DNA of 47,763 nucleotides from Bipolaris cookei (GCA_002286855.1 NRSV01000120.1:1-47763); one strand, 5' to 3'. Counted from the stretch's first letter, positions 25,763 through 36,953 are shown. Made by a program: numbers and translations. Notes: generated from the sequence alone by a model not told the origin.

Positions 25763-26056
25763 CTCCAGAACTCCAGTGAAGTCGATAATCGACTACTACT
25801 CCGGCAGCTCTCAAGGAGCGACACCAACGCGATCGCGACGTACCTAGACACAGCTACACTTGGAGAGAAAGGTCTACCTTGGCAGGATATTGCTGACAAG
25901 GCAGGTGTCGTTAAGGCCTGTCACCATAAAAAAGGTCGTCAAATTGAACAATCGTCAGGTGCAGTTATCCAAAGACGCGTCACAATGGATGGAGGAATCA
26001 AGACACACAAGGCTATCGTGAAGGAGCTCCATTCGAGGCCTATAGTTGTCTATTAA
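25763..26056 (+). pseudogene. Relic of a transposase N-terminal HTH region
   Basis: A continuous frame without a credible ATG reads LLLRQLSRSDTNAIATYLDT, then GLPWQDIADKAGV, then GAVIQRRVTMDGGIKTHKAI. This resembles the DNA-binding start of fungal Tc1/mariner-like transposases. It runs into dispersed repeat R copy 3 and stops. No catalytic part is present. Confidence 0.35.
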
Positions 26057-26137
26057 GTTAGGCTCTTATGCTGTCCCACGCACTCCCATATGCCTCTGAG
26101 TGACACTACTGCCGACTAGTCTTGCCTACGCCGTTAC
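26036..26137 (+). repeat. Dispersed repeat R, copy 3
   Basis: Shares GGCCTATAG, GTCCCACGCACTCCCATATG, CCTCTGAGTGACACTACTGC and the end TTGCCTACGCCGTTAC with the other copies. It is shorter than copies 1 and 2 because of an internal deletion. Confidence 0.8.
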
Positions 26138-26540
26138 GCTCCTCATGCCACTGTTTGTGGAATTGCCGCACTTTATCATCCCAATCCTGATCTTTAATTT
26201 TAGGCAATTTCTCCATTGCATCAGCACGTCCAGGATCTGTAATTTTAGGAAATTCCTTGGGAGTACTAGCTGCGTTCAACCCGGGCCTGTTTTTATTTAT
26301 CTGGCGAGCTGCTTCAGCCCTTTTGGTTTTTTCATCAAATATATGTCCACCTTGTTTTTTAATACGATTCATTGTAGCAATTTCCCGGCGACCTATGAGA
26401 TATGATTGTTCCCTCTTTCGCTTGTCGGTGGAGTTCTGGATATTGTCTGAGACTTGCTGTGCGTCTTTATGTGCCTGCCTTGGAGAATTGCGAGAGGGTG
26501 TAGCTATTGAATAGTTAGTAAAAGCAACATAATAAGGACA
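26106..26540 (-). CDS. Charged ORF of unknown identity ending in repeat R
   Basis: A frame of about 145 codons is open from near 26540 to the stop at 26106-26108. The only internal Met starts an 88-aa product at 26372. The sequence is highly charged and helical (KREQSYLIGRRE, IFDEKTKRAEAARQINKN), suggesting the C-terminal part of a larger protein. Its last codons lie inside dispersed repeat R. No family is recognised; it may be part of a decayed element. Confidence 0.3.
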   Translation of the reverse strand, partial: CPYYVAFTNYSIATPSRNSPRQAHKDAQQVSDNIQNSTDKRKREQSYLIGRREIATMNRIKKQGGHIFDEKTKRAEAARQINKNRPGLNAASTPKEFPKITDPGRADAMEKLPKIKDQDWDDKVRQFHKQWHEERNGVGKTSRQ

Positions 26541-26685
26541 ATTTGTTTATATACACTCTGGCTGTGCGCTGTCTACCTGCATCTCCATTGTGCTTGAATT
26601 GGGTGACGGTACTGAGGTTTCAGATTAGCGAACTGCTGAACTCAGGGAGAGCGCGGCTGCATATTTATATTGCATAATAGCACTA

Positions 26686-26834
26686 AAGTCCCTCCCTGTT
26701 GCCTGTGTAACCGAAAACCCTATGGGCCGGAACAAGCCAATGAGAGCGCAAGGTCAGCAGTCATCCCCGCGCGGTGCTGTATCTCATTAGCTCACTCCGG
26801 CCCATCAGGTTTTCCGGCACACACAGAGGGACTT
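26686..26834. mobile_element. 149-bp MITE with TA target duplication (member 2)
   Basis: A fold-back whose arms start AAGTCCCTC and share CCGAAAACC/CCGGAAAACC and ATGGGCCGGA words. It is flanked by TA (26684-26685 and 26835-26836). Terminal sequence resembles the MITE at 19842-19983 (GTCC.TCCCTG...ACCCTATG), so the two are probably one family or sister families. Confidence 0.75.
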
Positions 26835-27304
26835 TAGGTTGTGATTAGAAATTACTTATGCTGTTAAGCCAATAATCGAATGTAAATACGCGCTCAGAAA
26901 ACCACGCCACAATCCTTCGCGACCCCGCATTTGTCAATTGGCTATTTGTGCAGGGACTATCCATCACCGGGCTGAAAGAATGATCGCGACTCAGCACAGG
27001 CCCAAGCTTGACCAAATAGCACGCAACTTGTGGAATAAACCCATGCTGGCGCAGAACAGCTGCGCCTTGCAGTGAAGGGATCTCCGCATTGCAAAGATAA
27101 ATCCATATTCTTTTTAGTAGTTAATGCTCTCTGGTTATTGTATTGTTACGAATAAGCGAAACTGCTTACGTACGACTGACAGGGTAGTAATCAGTTCCGA
27201 GGATTGCAGCATAGGAAGTGCTACGCCGCAATCGCAGGAATCCTTCTTAACTACGCCGCATATCACGTGACTGATCTTGAACGATCAGTTAGCCGAGGAA
27301 CCAA
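26835..27304. other. Spacer before the truncated helicase copy
   Basis: No gene recognised. A CGATCA-rich stretch with a TCACGTGAC word (27265-27325) adjoins the broken 3' end of the helicase pseudogene and may mark an old LTR or breakpoint. Confidence 0.35.
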
Positions 27305-29011
27305 TCACAGATGATCGTCAACGATCACACCATCAATCGTATACGGTGGGACGTGGCCGAAAGCAGAAGAGTACTGCGCTGGAAGTAGAGGCTGGCCCGT
27401 CTGTGCCAAAAAGGCAAGGCTGCAAGAGTGAGCGATGTCCAAGCAGCAGAAGCGGGAGGAGCGCCGTGGATAGCACCAGTTGCACGAATGCGTCGGGTAC
27501 CCGTTGTAGTCGGTCAGCGACATAAACCGGTGACACATGGTCTGCACCAGTTCAAAATGCGTAGCCGCAACCATCCCAGCCCTCTCTTCACTGTACCCCC
27601 CAGCAGTCAGCTCAGCCATATGTTCACCTCGCTTCTTGTGTGCCTAATACAGCACCAGCATGCGCGATATACTAACAACAGCCGACTGCTTCGGTGTATA
27701 CATGAGCGGATCTAGCCATGCCCGATCGGCGCTCACACCCAGCACCGCCATGCCACTGATCAACCCACTCTCATACTCGCTGCTTGCTAGCCTGTGATCT
27801 AGCAGCGCGATCATAAACTCAAGCACTTGATCCTGCAGTGCCACCGCTTGCTCTTCGTCTAACCCACTCCCCTCGCTGCCAAAGTCACCATCATCCGTGT
27901 CACTGTCCAAGCGAGCAGCTTCTTCCTCCCTCTCCTCTTCCTCTTCCGCTTCTCGGTCGTACCCAGTAATCTCTTTCATCTTCTCCAAGCATGCTTTCTG
28001 CTCACGGGTCAAGCAGTATAATGGGCGCCTATCCTGTACTTCCTTACTCGAGTCGGACGGTGCCACGGCCAGCTCGTACGTCCGCCAGATATACGCGATG
28101 ATCTGCAGCCACACTATGCGGTACTTCTTCATCGTCGGCTCTGTCTGGCTTGCATTGAACGGCTTTTCGTTGCTACTTGTCCCATACTCGCGCCGGTTAA
28201 CGTGCATCATCGCCGGCATGCCCACTAGACTCGAGTGGGACACCTGCTGTGCCTTCCAAATCACCATCTCAGCTGCCCAACACACATCACGCAATGCCCG
28301 CTCTCGGTAGCTGGGTGTCTGTGCCTTGTCCAGCAGCCATGCTCGGTCTAGCCCCTTCAAGTGTCGTGCCCACCCTGCTCGGTTCAACCACGTCTGGTAT
28401 CCCCACCGGCTGCTGTCCTCTTCAATCACGTTGCTGGCGCTCTTGCTCTCCACCACCTGGTCAATCTGTGTCGCTGAAGCAGCCAATGCGTGCTTGAACT
28501 GCGTCTCCTCGACATCACCGTCGTCGGGTTCAGCGGGTGCAACGCCCTGGATCTCAAACAGTCGACCTAGCGTACCAGTGCTTTGGAACTTCTGGCTTGT
28601 GACACCGCCTGTCCACCTCTGCTGCGTGGCTGTCGGGCGACCGATTCTGCGCGTATGCTGATAAGCCCAGCTATGGTTAGTACGGCCATGCTCCTGCATA
28701 TTCTTTGCGTGTCGGCAAATATAGCTACACTCTGGACATCTCAGCCCGTCTGTGTATACGGGCAAATGGGGCAACGGTGCCGCATCGGGGCGGGGGAACT
28801 TGACCTGGTCTGCATCGCTGGCCCAGCGCTGTGGTGATGACTCTCTGTCTACAGCCCTGACGATATCTCTTCTGATGCTGGCATACAAGTCCTGGTGTTT
28901 GGTGTCTAAATGGGTGCGCAGCTGCGACTTAATAACACCCTGCTGGTGGCGCTTGCATATCGCAATGCGATGGGTGGGTAAGTATACAAAAATATCTCGA
29001 AATTCATCCAT
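27305..29011 (-). pseudogene. TLH3: truncated telomere-linked helicase copy with nonsense codon
   Basis: ATG at 29009-29011. The product aligns with the start of TLH2 throughout, e.g. YLPTHRIAICKRHQQGVIKS, a C2H2 finger (CPECSYICRHAKNMQEHGRTNH is C-x2-C-x12-H-x4-H), and MAVLGVSADRAWLDPLMY. After 455 codons an in-frame TAG at 27644-27646 stands where TLH2 has Gln. The same frame then continues with AAT-HFELVQTMC-type homology to about 27500, where similarity ends. Only about a third of the gene remains. The recombinase-like and helicase domains are lost. It lies minus, between a MITE and the copia element, about 29 kb from the telomere. Confidence 0.85.
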
Positions 29012-29537
29012 GTTTCTTAGTAAAAGCGGTGCAAGTTAATTGGTAGTAAAAGTCGTATCATCTCTCTGTGTTTATTTATCTATTTATTTATTATCGCGAT
29101 ACCTGGTCGTCCGACGTTCAACCGGTTCACTTGGAAACCTTGGTTGTTGTGGCTTGATCTGACTTTGGCTTTTTTGGTTCAAATTCCCCAACGCTCAAAT
29201 TGAAAAAAAATTAATTGTGCACCGCACCATAACTGAATAATTTTACAAATCTCATAAACGGAAAGTCCTGATCACTCCCTTGCTCCTATGAACGCTAGAA
29301 TCTTTTTTCTTAAATTTTGCGCATAGTATGGCGGTCTGTTGTGGGTAGTGAGTATGCGCTGGGCTGAACGTATATACAATTATCAAGTTGCACTACCCTC
29401 CTGCAGTATAGCGGGCTTAAAAAATTACCAAAATACTCCTCTATACGGCTGCTATGATAATAACTTCATAGCGACGGCTTTGGGCTTTAGTTGCGCATGT
29501 ATGGGCCGCTGGTGTTGCGCTCTGCGTTATGTGATAC
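29012..29537. other. Spacer between TLH3 and copia 3' LTR
   Basis: Nothing coding is recognised. If the pogo relic right of the copia element had been split by copia insertion, its 5' end should be here. No matching TIR or HTH sequence is seen. Confidence 0.5.
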
Positions 29538-29664
29538 TGTAAGCAGTTAAGGTTATAAGAAGTATTGTGTGTTGTCCTATGTATCATGATAGAAGCAAGT
29601 TTAAATACAGCATTATTAGTCAGTGGGCAACCACGTGACTATACATGGTACTTCTGGGCTTACA
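29538..29664 (-). repeat. Copia 3' LTR
   Basis: 127 bp, TG...CA ends, identical by eye to the copy at 36954-37080. It contains a CACGTGAC palindrome-type word. Confidence 0.93.
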
Positions 29665-29676
29665 CACCTCCCTCAG
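29665..29676 (-). promoter_or_regulatory. Copia polypurine tract
   Basis: On the minus strand CTGAGGGAGGTG ends exactly at the 3' LTR boundary, the expected place for plus-strand DNA priming. Confidence 0.7.
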
Positions 29677-30015
29677 ATTCGAACGCATGTTGAAGCTGAT
29701 GTGATCATAGGCCACCCCCTGCTCTGTATATGAGTAGGGCTGCTTGTACGAGTGCGGTGGGTAGCCGCTTGAATTGGAGCAGTGCCAGGTGGGGATCGTC
29801 CGCCGTCGCGGTGTTGGTGGACCTCGCTCTGTACTATGGGCGTCCCCAGTAGTCGGACGTCTCCTAGAGCTAGCACTGAGGTCCTGACTGCTTCCCGTTC
29901 TGTATGGAGTTTGGTAGTGTCCCTTGATGTGAAAGAAAGAGCTTTATGAGCGTACAGCCTCGTTAAACCTGTAAAAACCATATAGGAAAAACCAGGAAGA
30001 GTACTGCACCATAGC

Positions 30016-32825
30016 TTATGTGGTAGGAAATGTATCAAAATGCAAAAGTGATACCCAATTTTCATGTCTCTGGCGAGGCAGTAGTTTAGTAAGTCCATCA
30101 GCGGGTTGAACGCTAGTAGGTATATATGAAAGGTTGAAATTGTGATCTTGTGCTTCTTGACGAAGCCAGTGATGGTGTATATCGACGTGCCTAAGCGACG
30201 TCTTCAGCCGTGGTGTAGCTGCTGTAATCAGCCGTATTGTCTGTTGGTTATCACAGTATAGTATCTGCTTATGGTCTGGATCGAATTCGATATCCTTGAA
30301 CAGTCTCCACCACCATAGCAGCTCTGTCCCTGCAGATGAGACAGCGACTAGTTCAGCTTCAGTGGTTGATTTTGTGACACATCGTTGTAGTGTAGCCTTC
30401 CAGTCAATAGGGCCGCCAAACAGGAAGAAGATATAGCCTTGTGAGCTCTTCCTTGTGGCCTTATGGTCGGCGTACGAAGCATCTGTAGCACCATAGAAGT
30501 CTGGTTCTTGATGATCTTCAATGTGCGCTGTGTCGGTAGAGATAGAGGCATTGTAGTGTAGTGCTCGGTCTTTTGTAGAGTATAGATAGCCGAGTGTTTG
30601 ATAAGCAGCGTTGATATGCTGTTGTGAAGGATTGGTAAGAAATTCAGCCAGCTTTGAATGCGCCTTTGATACATCCGGCCGTGTAGCCGTTGCAACGTAG
30701 CCGATTGATCCGACTAACTGTGCATATCTGTGTATATTTGCGTCGTTTCTCGGCTGGTCTGAAGGGAGTAGTTCTTCAAGAGGGAGAGGGGTAGCTGGAG
30801 GCCGTTTGAACGATTTTGGCGATGAGTATTTAGCGCTGAGCTTATCGAGATAAGCTGACTGCGATAGCCAGATAGATCCGGTTAATCTATTGCGATGTGT
30901 TTGTATTCCGCAGAAGGTGGATAGTTCGCCAAGCGACCGGATCTCATAACGACGTAGTAGCTTGCGCTCAAAGTCGCCAAGCACTGCTATGTGAGCTGGA
31001 CGCGCGAGGATCACAATATCGTCAACGTAGAAGAAAACGATTAGCTTTTTGTTTCTCCAAAGGCATGGCGCCTCCTTGACTTCTTGAAGGCTTAGTTCTT
31101 TAAGCGTCTTTGTGAGCTCTTTGTACCACAGTAGTGGCGAGGCCTTGAGACCATATAGGGCTCTGCGTAGCTCCCACAGATGCTCTGCGTCAGAGAAGCC
31201 TTCTGGCGGGTGACAGTAGACAGGTGTGTTGAGCTGAGCATTGGTAAACGCGTTGACTGCGTCGTATTGCCGTATCTCAAGGTTAAAGTATGCCGCGATA
31301 GCCATAAGTCCTCGAAAGATGCGTGTAGCTAGAGTTGCAGCGTATGTATCTTCGGCTGTTACCTGAAGATCGCCTCGAACGCAGATTCTAGCTTTATATT
31401 TAACTAAGTATCCCTCGTTATCAAGCTTGTATTTGAACACCCATATAAGCGGCAGGACTTCAGTGTCTTGAGTGTTAAAATCCTTCCAGAATATAGTCTT
31501 GTACGTATCCTTGCGCTTGATATCTGAGATCTCACGTTGCATTGCTGCTATAAAGCCTTGCTTATGTACAGCAGGGAGCTTCATAACATCCTGGTAGAAA
31601 CGAGGTTCAGGAGGTAGCGTTGAGTGGTGAAATCGTGTTTTCGGAGCTGTGATAGATGCTGCCACGAACGTGGACCAGTATTTACTGACGAAGAAGCTGC
31701 TGCTTTTGCGTGTAGGCTTCCTAGATCTTGCTGCTCCTTCTGGCAGTATGTGTGAATGGCGTAGATTGCCGTCGATAAGTTCGCGATTTGCTGCAGCGTT
31801 TGTGTCTACGGAGCTTTCTATCGCGTCGCGTCGCTTTCGCTTTCTTGATACTTGAGGCAATGGCTGCGTTTCTGGAGTAAGCGTAGACCTGCGACCGATT
31901 ATAGCTGAAGAGGCAGTTTCGTGATCTGGGTCTGGAGTAGCTGTTATCGCTGGTGTGGGTAGAGATCGGTGCCCTACGTCGTGATGCTCATGAGGCTTTT
32001 CAATGCCTTGAGTAGGCAAGGTTGGCGTGTCCTGGCTGGCTGTTGTTGTAGCCCCTTCGTCCTCTTCTTCAGAAGACTCTTCTGGATTCTGCAGTGGTGG
32101 CATGTGGATTGTTTGTATAACCTCTTGTATCTCTTCGCCTTGTAGGAGTGGATCTTGTCCATCATATGCTTGGTAGAACATGTCCTCTCTAAACGTCACA
32201 TCACGTGTGCGAATGACTTTGCCCTGGTGCGCTCTACTCTTTGCTTTTGGTATCCAGATTCGGTAGATATTTGAGGCATCATAGCCAACTAGATAGCCTA
32301 TGAGAGCACGAGGAGTAAGCTTGTCACCTCGCGGTATTTGCGTGCGCAGCGCGTATGCTCGGCAGCCGTAGAGTTTGAGATGAGCTAATGAGGGCTTCTT
32401 GTAGTACGCCATCTCAAATGGTGTTTTCCAGCTAAGAGATCGTGTGGGTGTGCGATTAAGAAGATAGCCTGCAGTGACGTACGTCTCAGGAGCAAGATGG
32501 AGTGGTAGATTTGAAGTGCTGAGCATGGATCGTGAGCAATCTATCAGAGTCTTGCCTGACCTTTCTGCAGAGCCGTTCTGCTCTTTCGTATGTGGAGCTC
32601 TGATCTGGAATCTGATTCCTTCTTGCTGACAGTATGCACGCGCAGAGTCGTCTGTTAAACCATAGCCTCGTTCGTCGTCGGCTATTATGAATGTGACGGT
32701 AGTGTTGAACTCTCGTTTAATCGTACGATCTAGTCGGGTAATCACTTCAAGTAGAGTTTCCTTATCGCGTTTTGGAATAGAGTATACGAAGTTGAACTTT
32801 GTGTATAGATCAAATGCATGGAATA
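30016..32825 (-). pseudogene. Copia pol, distal part: integrase catalytic core, reverse transcriptase, RNase H
   Basis: The frame is open from the insertion point (32825) to the stop at 30016; the first Met at 32745 is not a real start. The integrase segment shows the second Asp (IIADDERG) and Glu in HTKEQNGSAERSGKT. Reverse transcriptase motifs include KYKARICVRGD, QYDAVNAFTNA, YGLKASPLLWY and the YVDD box in FFYVDDIVI. RNase H has GATDASYADHKATRKSSQGY, STTEAELVA and CDNQQTIRL. No stops or shifts are seen. The only damage to the polyprotein gene is the nested transposon. About 350 bp without a gene lie between the stop and the polypurine tract. Confidence 0.92.
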
Positions 32826-32978
32826 GTGTAGGTGGTCAGTGCGTGCAACAGGTCTCTGCGTGCAACACCAACTCTGATATGGGCGCCCACACAAATGAGG
32901 CTGTACAGCCCCATACAAAAGCTAATATTACTAGATTTTCTGGTGGAGTAGTCTGTAAGTGATATATTATATATCTAT

Positions 32979-33530
32979 CTATTCGTATTTCTTCGGCAGC
33001 TTGATATTGCGGCCGCGCGTGGTGGTTTTTGGTGGAGGCTTAGTGAGCGGCTCTGCAACCCTATCACCACTTTGAGCAGCCGCAACACGACGACGTCTAG
33101 TAACTTTTGACTTGTGAGATAATGAGGCTTTTCGGATAGGTATATTTTGTATATCCTGAAGTTTTCTTGTAGTTGCAGCAGCGCGTTCTTCAGCTTTACG
33201 GGCCCTCGCAGCAGCTAGCTGCGTGGCACGTGCCTCACGCTCCTTTGCCCTCGCTATCTTAGCCACCTCACGCTCTATCTTTGCTTGTTCTTGAAGCTGC
33301 TTTCTGCATGCTGCAGCAGCAGCTCGTGCCTCTCTATCCTGCTCTTTTTGGAGTTTTGCTGCCTCCTCTTCTTGTTGTTGTATAGCCTCACGCTGTCTAG
33401 CCTCTCTGACTGCCCTAGGGCTCCATACAACTGCTAGGCTCTGGTATTCTTGGTGTTGTTGCAAATCCAAAACCTTGTTATGCTTTTTCTTGCGTTTTTT
33501 AGTGGTGATTTCATGGCGTAATTGCTCGTT
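32979..33530 (-). pseudogene. C-terminal coiled-coil part of nested transposase, beyond a stop codon
   Basis: In the same frame as the transposase at 33531-34931, after its TAA, the sequence stays open for 183 codons. It is a long Glu/Arg/Ala-rich coiled coil (about 45-135 of this segment) followed by a basic tail (TRRRRVAAA, TTRGRNIKLP). The relic at 37761-38585 reads through this point as one protein, so the stop is a secondary lesion or marks two products. Confidence 0.7.
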
Positions 33531-34931
33531 TTAAAGGTGTAGGAGCTCGTTGGTGACCTGGAGTGAATGGAAAGCCTCCTTCACCCGTTTTACTGCAACT
33601 GTAGATGTATCCGGCACTGCAGCGTCAACCAAGTTGGCGAGGTGTCTATATGTATCTCCATCACCATGGTCTCCAACTTCTGTATCTGTATTGGGTTGTG
33701 GGGAGGAGCTGACGAGACGTTTGAGGACGGCTTCGGCGTTGCGCGGATGAACTCCTGTAGCTGCAAAACTGCTTAGTATATTATTAGATGTGAACGCAGA
33801 TGTATACGCAGCCCAAAATAAGCGTATAAAGTCACTTTTCTGCAGATCTAGCAAAGCTTGGCTGCGGTGGAGGAACTCGTCTAGTTCTTGGCCGTACGCA
33901 GTTGCTAGAGGCCCAAACACCGCAACGTCGAGCGGTTGAAGCCGGTGAGAGGAGTGCGGAGGCAGTACAGCGAGTAGAATCCGATGGGCATCGCAGTAAT
34001 CGATGAAGGAAGGCGTCACGTGGCTGCCGTGGCCGTCAAGCAGTAAAAGCCTCCAGTCCCGCTTCGCCTTCTCCTTTGTCTTGCGATCAAAGACTTGTTC
34101 AAGCCAGGCTAAGCCAATCTCATTGTTACTCCACCCTGTAGGGCTTGTACAGCAGAAAAGCTGGTGTTTTCCAGCCTCTAGGTCGCGTAACCAGTTGTCT
34201 CGAAGGCCGCCTTTGCCTTGATAGATGACGACAGGATCTACCCAGCTTCCATCAGCGCAGACACAACCCATAACTGTTATCCAGTCTCTGCTGCCATCTT
34301 GGAGAGCCGCTGACACCTTCTTCTGGTCCCAAAGAGCCTTTGAAAAGACTCTTTTAGAGCGTGACGTTACCCCAAGGAGGAAGCCCTTCTCATCCATATT
34401 ATAGATATTATGTGGCTCAACGCTGTACTGATCGAGCTTATCGTGAAGGAGATGGAAGTAGTTACGGTAATCTTGTATATTATCAGCTTTACAGCGATCC
34501 TGATCAATACCGGTGGAGGTTTTGTTGGTGATAGCATCGCGGTGCCTTCGCAAGAAACGTGTAACCCAGGTATCTGATGGCTCCCATGGCCCAAGTGCGG
34601 CGACATATTTCTTGATCATGGCTCTTGAGGGTGGTAGCGCACGGGCTGATAGTCTCTGTATATACTTTACAAGCTGCTGCTCCTGTGGGGGGGTGAGTAA
34701 CATGCGTTTCTGTGCAGCAGCTTCATGGGACCTAGTTTGGCGGTGGTGCCGGCGCGTCAAAGTTGACACCTCAACACCAAACTTTTTCGCAGCTGCGCGA
34801 TATGAAAGTTGACCTTCTGGACCTTGCGAGTCAATTGCTGCAATTGCTTTTGATAGAGCTGTCATAGTGGTGGAGATATCACGCGTTGAAACTGGTGGGT
34901 TGAAATCTTGGCAATGGTGTTGGTGTTGCAT
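33531..34931 (-). CDS. Pogo-like DDE transposase of nested element
   Basis: About 466 aa from ATG 34929-34931; a second candidate ATG is at 34863-34865. It has an N-terminal psq-type HTH (SYRAAAKKFGVEVSTLTRRH), a CENP-B/Tc5-like HTH (LTPPQEQQLVKYIQRLSARA), and a DDE core with Asp in YNMDEKGFLLG (about residue 180), LLLDGHGSH and HSSHRLQPLDVAVFGPL. All three Asp are present. It ends early at TAA 33531-33533 relative to the related relic, losing the coiled-coil tail but not the catalytic core. Its reading strand is the same as the copia genes it interrupts. Confidence 0.9.
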   Translation of the reverse strand: MQHQHHCQDFNPPVSTRDISTTMTALSKAIAAIDSQGPEGQLSYRAAAKKFGVEVSTLTRRHHRQTRSHEAAAQKRMLLTPPQEQQLVKYIQRLSARALPPSRAMIKKYVAALGPWEPSDTWVTRFLRRHRDAITNKTSTGIDQDRCKADNIQDYRNYFHLLHDKLDQYSVEPHNIYNMDEKGFLLGVTSRSKRVFSKALWDQKKVSAALQDGSRDWITVMGCVCADGSWVDPVVIYQGKGGLRDNWLRDLEAGKHQLFCCTSPTGWSNNEIGLAWLEQVFDRKTKEKAKRDWRLLLLDGHGSHVTPSFIDYCDAHRILLAVLPPHSSHRLQPLDVAVFGPLATAYGQELDEFLHRSQALLDLQKSDFIRLFWAAYTSAFTSNNILSSFAATGVHPRNAEAVLKRLVSSSPQPNTDTEVGDHGDGDTYRHLANLVDAAVPDTSTVAVKRVKEAFHSLQVTNELLHL

Positions 34932-34965
34932 TGGGTGATCTGTTGCACGCACCGACCACCTACAC

Positions 34966-36888
34966 TATATATCGATGTCCATTGTAGCCTATAACGTCGA
35001 GCTTGATGATATCGATTGCAACTGTTTCAAATAGACGAGACGCGCCAATCTCATGTCCCATACGACGAGAGATGATTTGATGGGCTTTGTTCTGTGAGCA
35101 CTCTTCGCAGTCGATCGTATGTGGTGCCACACCAGCAGGTGGTTGTTGAATGCCTCGAACGTTGTCTGCTAGGTGGTCGATAGCATCACTGCCCGCATGT
35201 GCCATCAGGACATGGAGCTGAGGTTTAGTAAGTACTCGAGGTTTGAGAGGTTGGGCTGAGTACTGAGGCCTGCGTTGATTGGTCGCAAAGGCCGCATATT
35301 GAGCAGATTGGATTGGTGGAGGCTGGGTGCGATGCACGACTAGCCAATGACCTCCTAACCGGGTAAGGCTTGCAACGTCTTCGCGAGCATTGTCGACAGC
35401 TCTATATAGAACGTTTCTTCCCGAGTCAAAATGGATGTTTGATGAGGAGAGACGGGATAGTGAGACTAAGCTCGTGAAGAAGGATTGGATTAGAGCTACG
35501 CGCTTGAGCGTCGTCGTCTTAATACCGCTTGGTGTTGACAGAGGTAGCTTGACTTCACCCCATGCCTCGATTTTCGTCTCAGCTCCTCCTGCGAAGACTA
35601 TATCGTCTTCAGCTGCCGGGGTTGTCCAATTGAATTCTGCAGGGTTGTTGCAGATATGGATATCAGTGGCGGGATCTAACGTCCATGAATGGGCGAGCGG
35701 ATATTGTTGAGAGAGCCTTTGGTTATTGAACGCGGAAGAGAAGACGGCATATGCTTCGTGCGAGGAATGATCAGCTAGTGGGTCTCCTGCGTCAATTTCT
35801 ATCGAATCGGAGTCTGACGCTTTACTATGCTTGCTGCTGTCCCTGGTCTTGTACTTCTTAAAACGTCGGTTCTTTTCCCGAATCTTGTTTAGTACTCCGC
35901 GACTATCCTTAGTCTCAAAGTCAGCAATCTTCTTGGCTTTTTCAGGGTCTACAACGAATCCTCGTTGCTGGAGTGCTGTATCGATATATGGGCATTGGCC
36001 CCAGAAATGATTGTCGCCACAGAGGCAGGGCTTTGCTGGCTTATTTTCATTGTCTCTTGATCGTTTCTTATTGTTGTATGGAGATGGCTGGCCATTGATC
36101 GTAGCTCCAAAGGTGCCTCCATGAATATTTGCCTTTCTTGAGTAGGTAGTGCGATGATACCGCAGGTATTCGGCGAGCACGGTAGAGAGCTGAGATTGTT
36201 GAGGTATTGGCTTGCTGCGATCCGAGTTCCAGATTTCCTCAGCTTTGAATATATCGAGTGAAGCACTGGCAGCGTATGCAGCGTCAACTTGCTTGATTGC
36301 TCGGATAAGATCCTTGTGTGCTCGAAAGCCGTGTACTTCAGGTAGATCGAGCTGCTTTGCTCTACTGTATGCTGTGAGAAACTCATTGCACCAGTCTTCA
36401 ATATTTGATCGTCGAGCATGCAAGATCTTTGCTGCTTCGTATTCTTTCTGTACTCGATACTCCATGTCCGAAGTAGTAGGAGAGAAGAGATCTTGGAGCG
36501 TTTTGACTTGGTCGTGGACTGTTGCTTTGTCTTTGATATGATATAGTAATTCCTGCTGTATAGTTTTAGTAATGTGTGCTTCAACTTGTCCTAACTTATC
36601 TCGAAGACGTCTGTATTCTTTGATCTCCTTGTAGTAGCTACTGCGGTCTTGATTGTATTGCAGTAAGTCTTGCTGGGATGGAAGAGTTGCAGGCGATCCG
36701 TCAGCATTGACTGTAGGCGCTGGCCTAGTAGGCTGGACGGGCTTTTGTAGGGGATTGGGTGGTTGATTGGGATCAATATATTCCCAAATGTCTCCTGCTT
36801 CGGCAATGCGTTTGACGATAAAGATCCAAAGCTCCCAATTGCTTTGTCCTTGGAGGATGATGTCTGAACGAACTGTATGCGTCGACAT
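34966..36888 (-). pseudogene. Copia gag-protease-integrase N-terminus (proximal part of split polyprotein)
   Basis: ATG at 36886-36888, about 50 bp inside the 5' LTR/PBS. The Gag region is helical (about 1-250). An atypical zinc knuckle CLCGDNHFWGQC (C-x-C-x3-H-x4-C) sits near residue 287. The aspartic protease site reads SWTLDPATDIHICN, where DPAT replaces the usual DSGA. The integrase zinc site (HVLMAHAGSDAIDH ... CEEC) and first catalytic Asp (ETVAIDIIKLD) follow. The frame runs into the nested transposon after GYNGHRYI. It would encode capsid, protease and the start of integrase. Confidence 0.9.
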
Positions 36889-36938
36889 GATGGGATAGGT
36901 AGATTGGTAGTCAATTGATTGAGTGAATATGCGGATTA

Positions 36939-36953
36939 GGCCGGGCTCATAAC
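36939..36953 (-). promoter_or_regulatory. Copia primer-binding site for half initiator tRNA-Met
   Basis: The plus strand here reads GGCCGGGCTCATAAC, directly adjoining the LTR. GGGCTCATAAC is the anticodon arm of fungal initiator tRNA-Met with its CAT anticodon. The minus-strand RNA would therefore pair with an internal tRNA segment rather than the 3' end. This is the half-tRNA priming known for Drosophila copia. Confidence 0.85.

Larger units (their letters stand above)
32826..34965 (-). mobile_element. Pogo-like DNA transposon nested in copia integrase
   Basis: 2140 bp bounded by TIRs beginning GTGTAGGTGGTC and containing GTGCGTGCAACAG; the two ends are alike over about 48 bp with several mismatches. 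It is flanked by a TA duplication (32824-32825 and 34966-34967). Removing the element and one TA restores a continuous copia frame. A second, decayed family member lies at 37081-39025. Confidence 0.92.

Noticed and set aside
36939..36953. Possible tRNA gene fragment
   Set aside because: Only the anticodon arm is present, exactly at the LTR boundary, so it is a primer-binding site.
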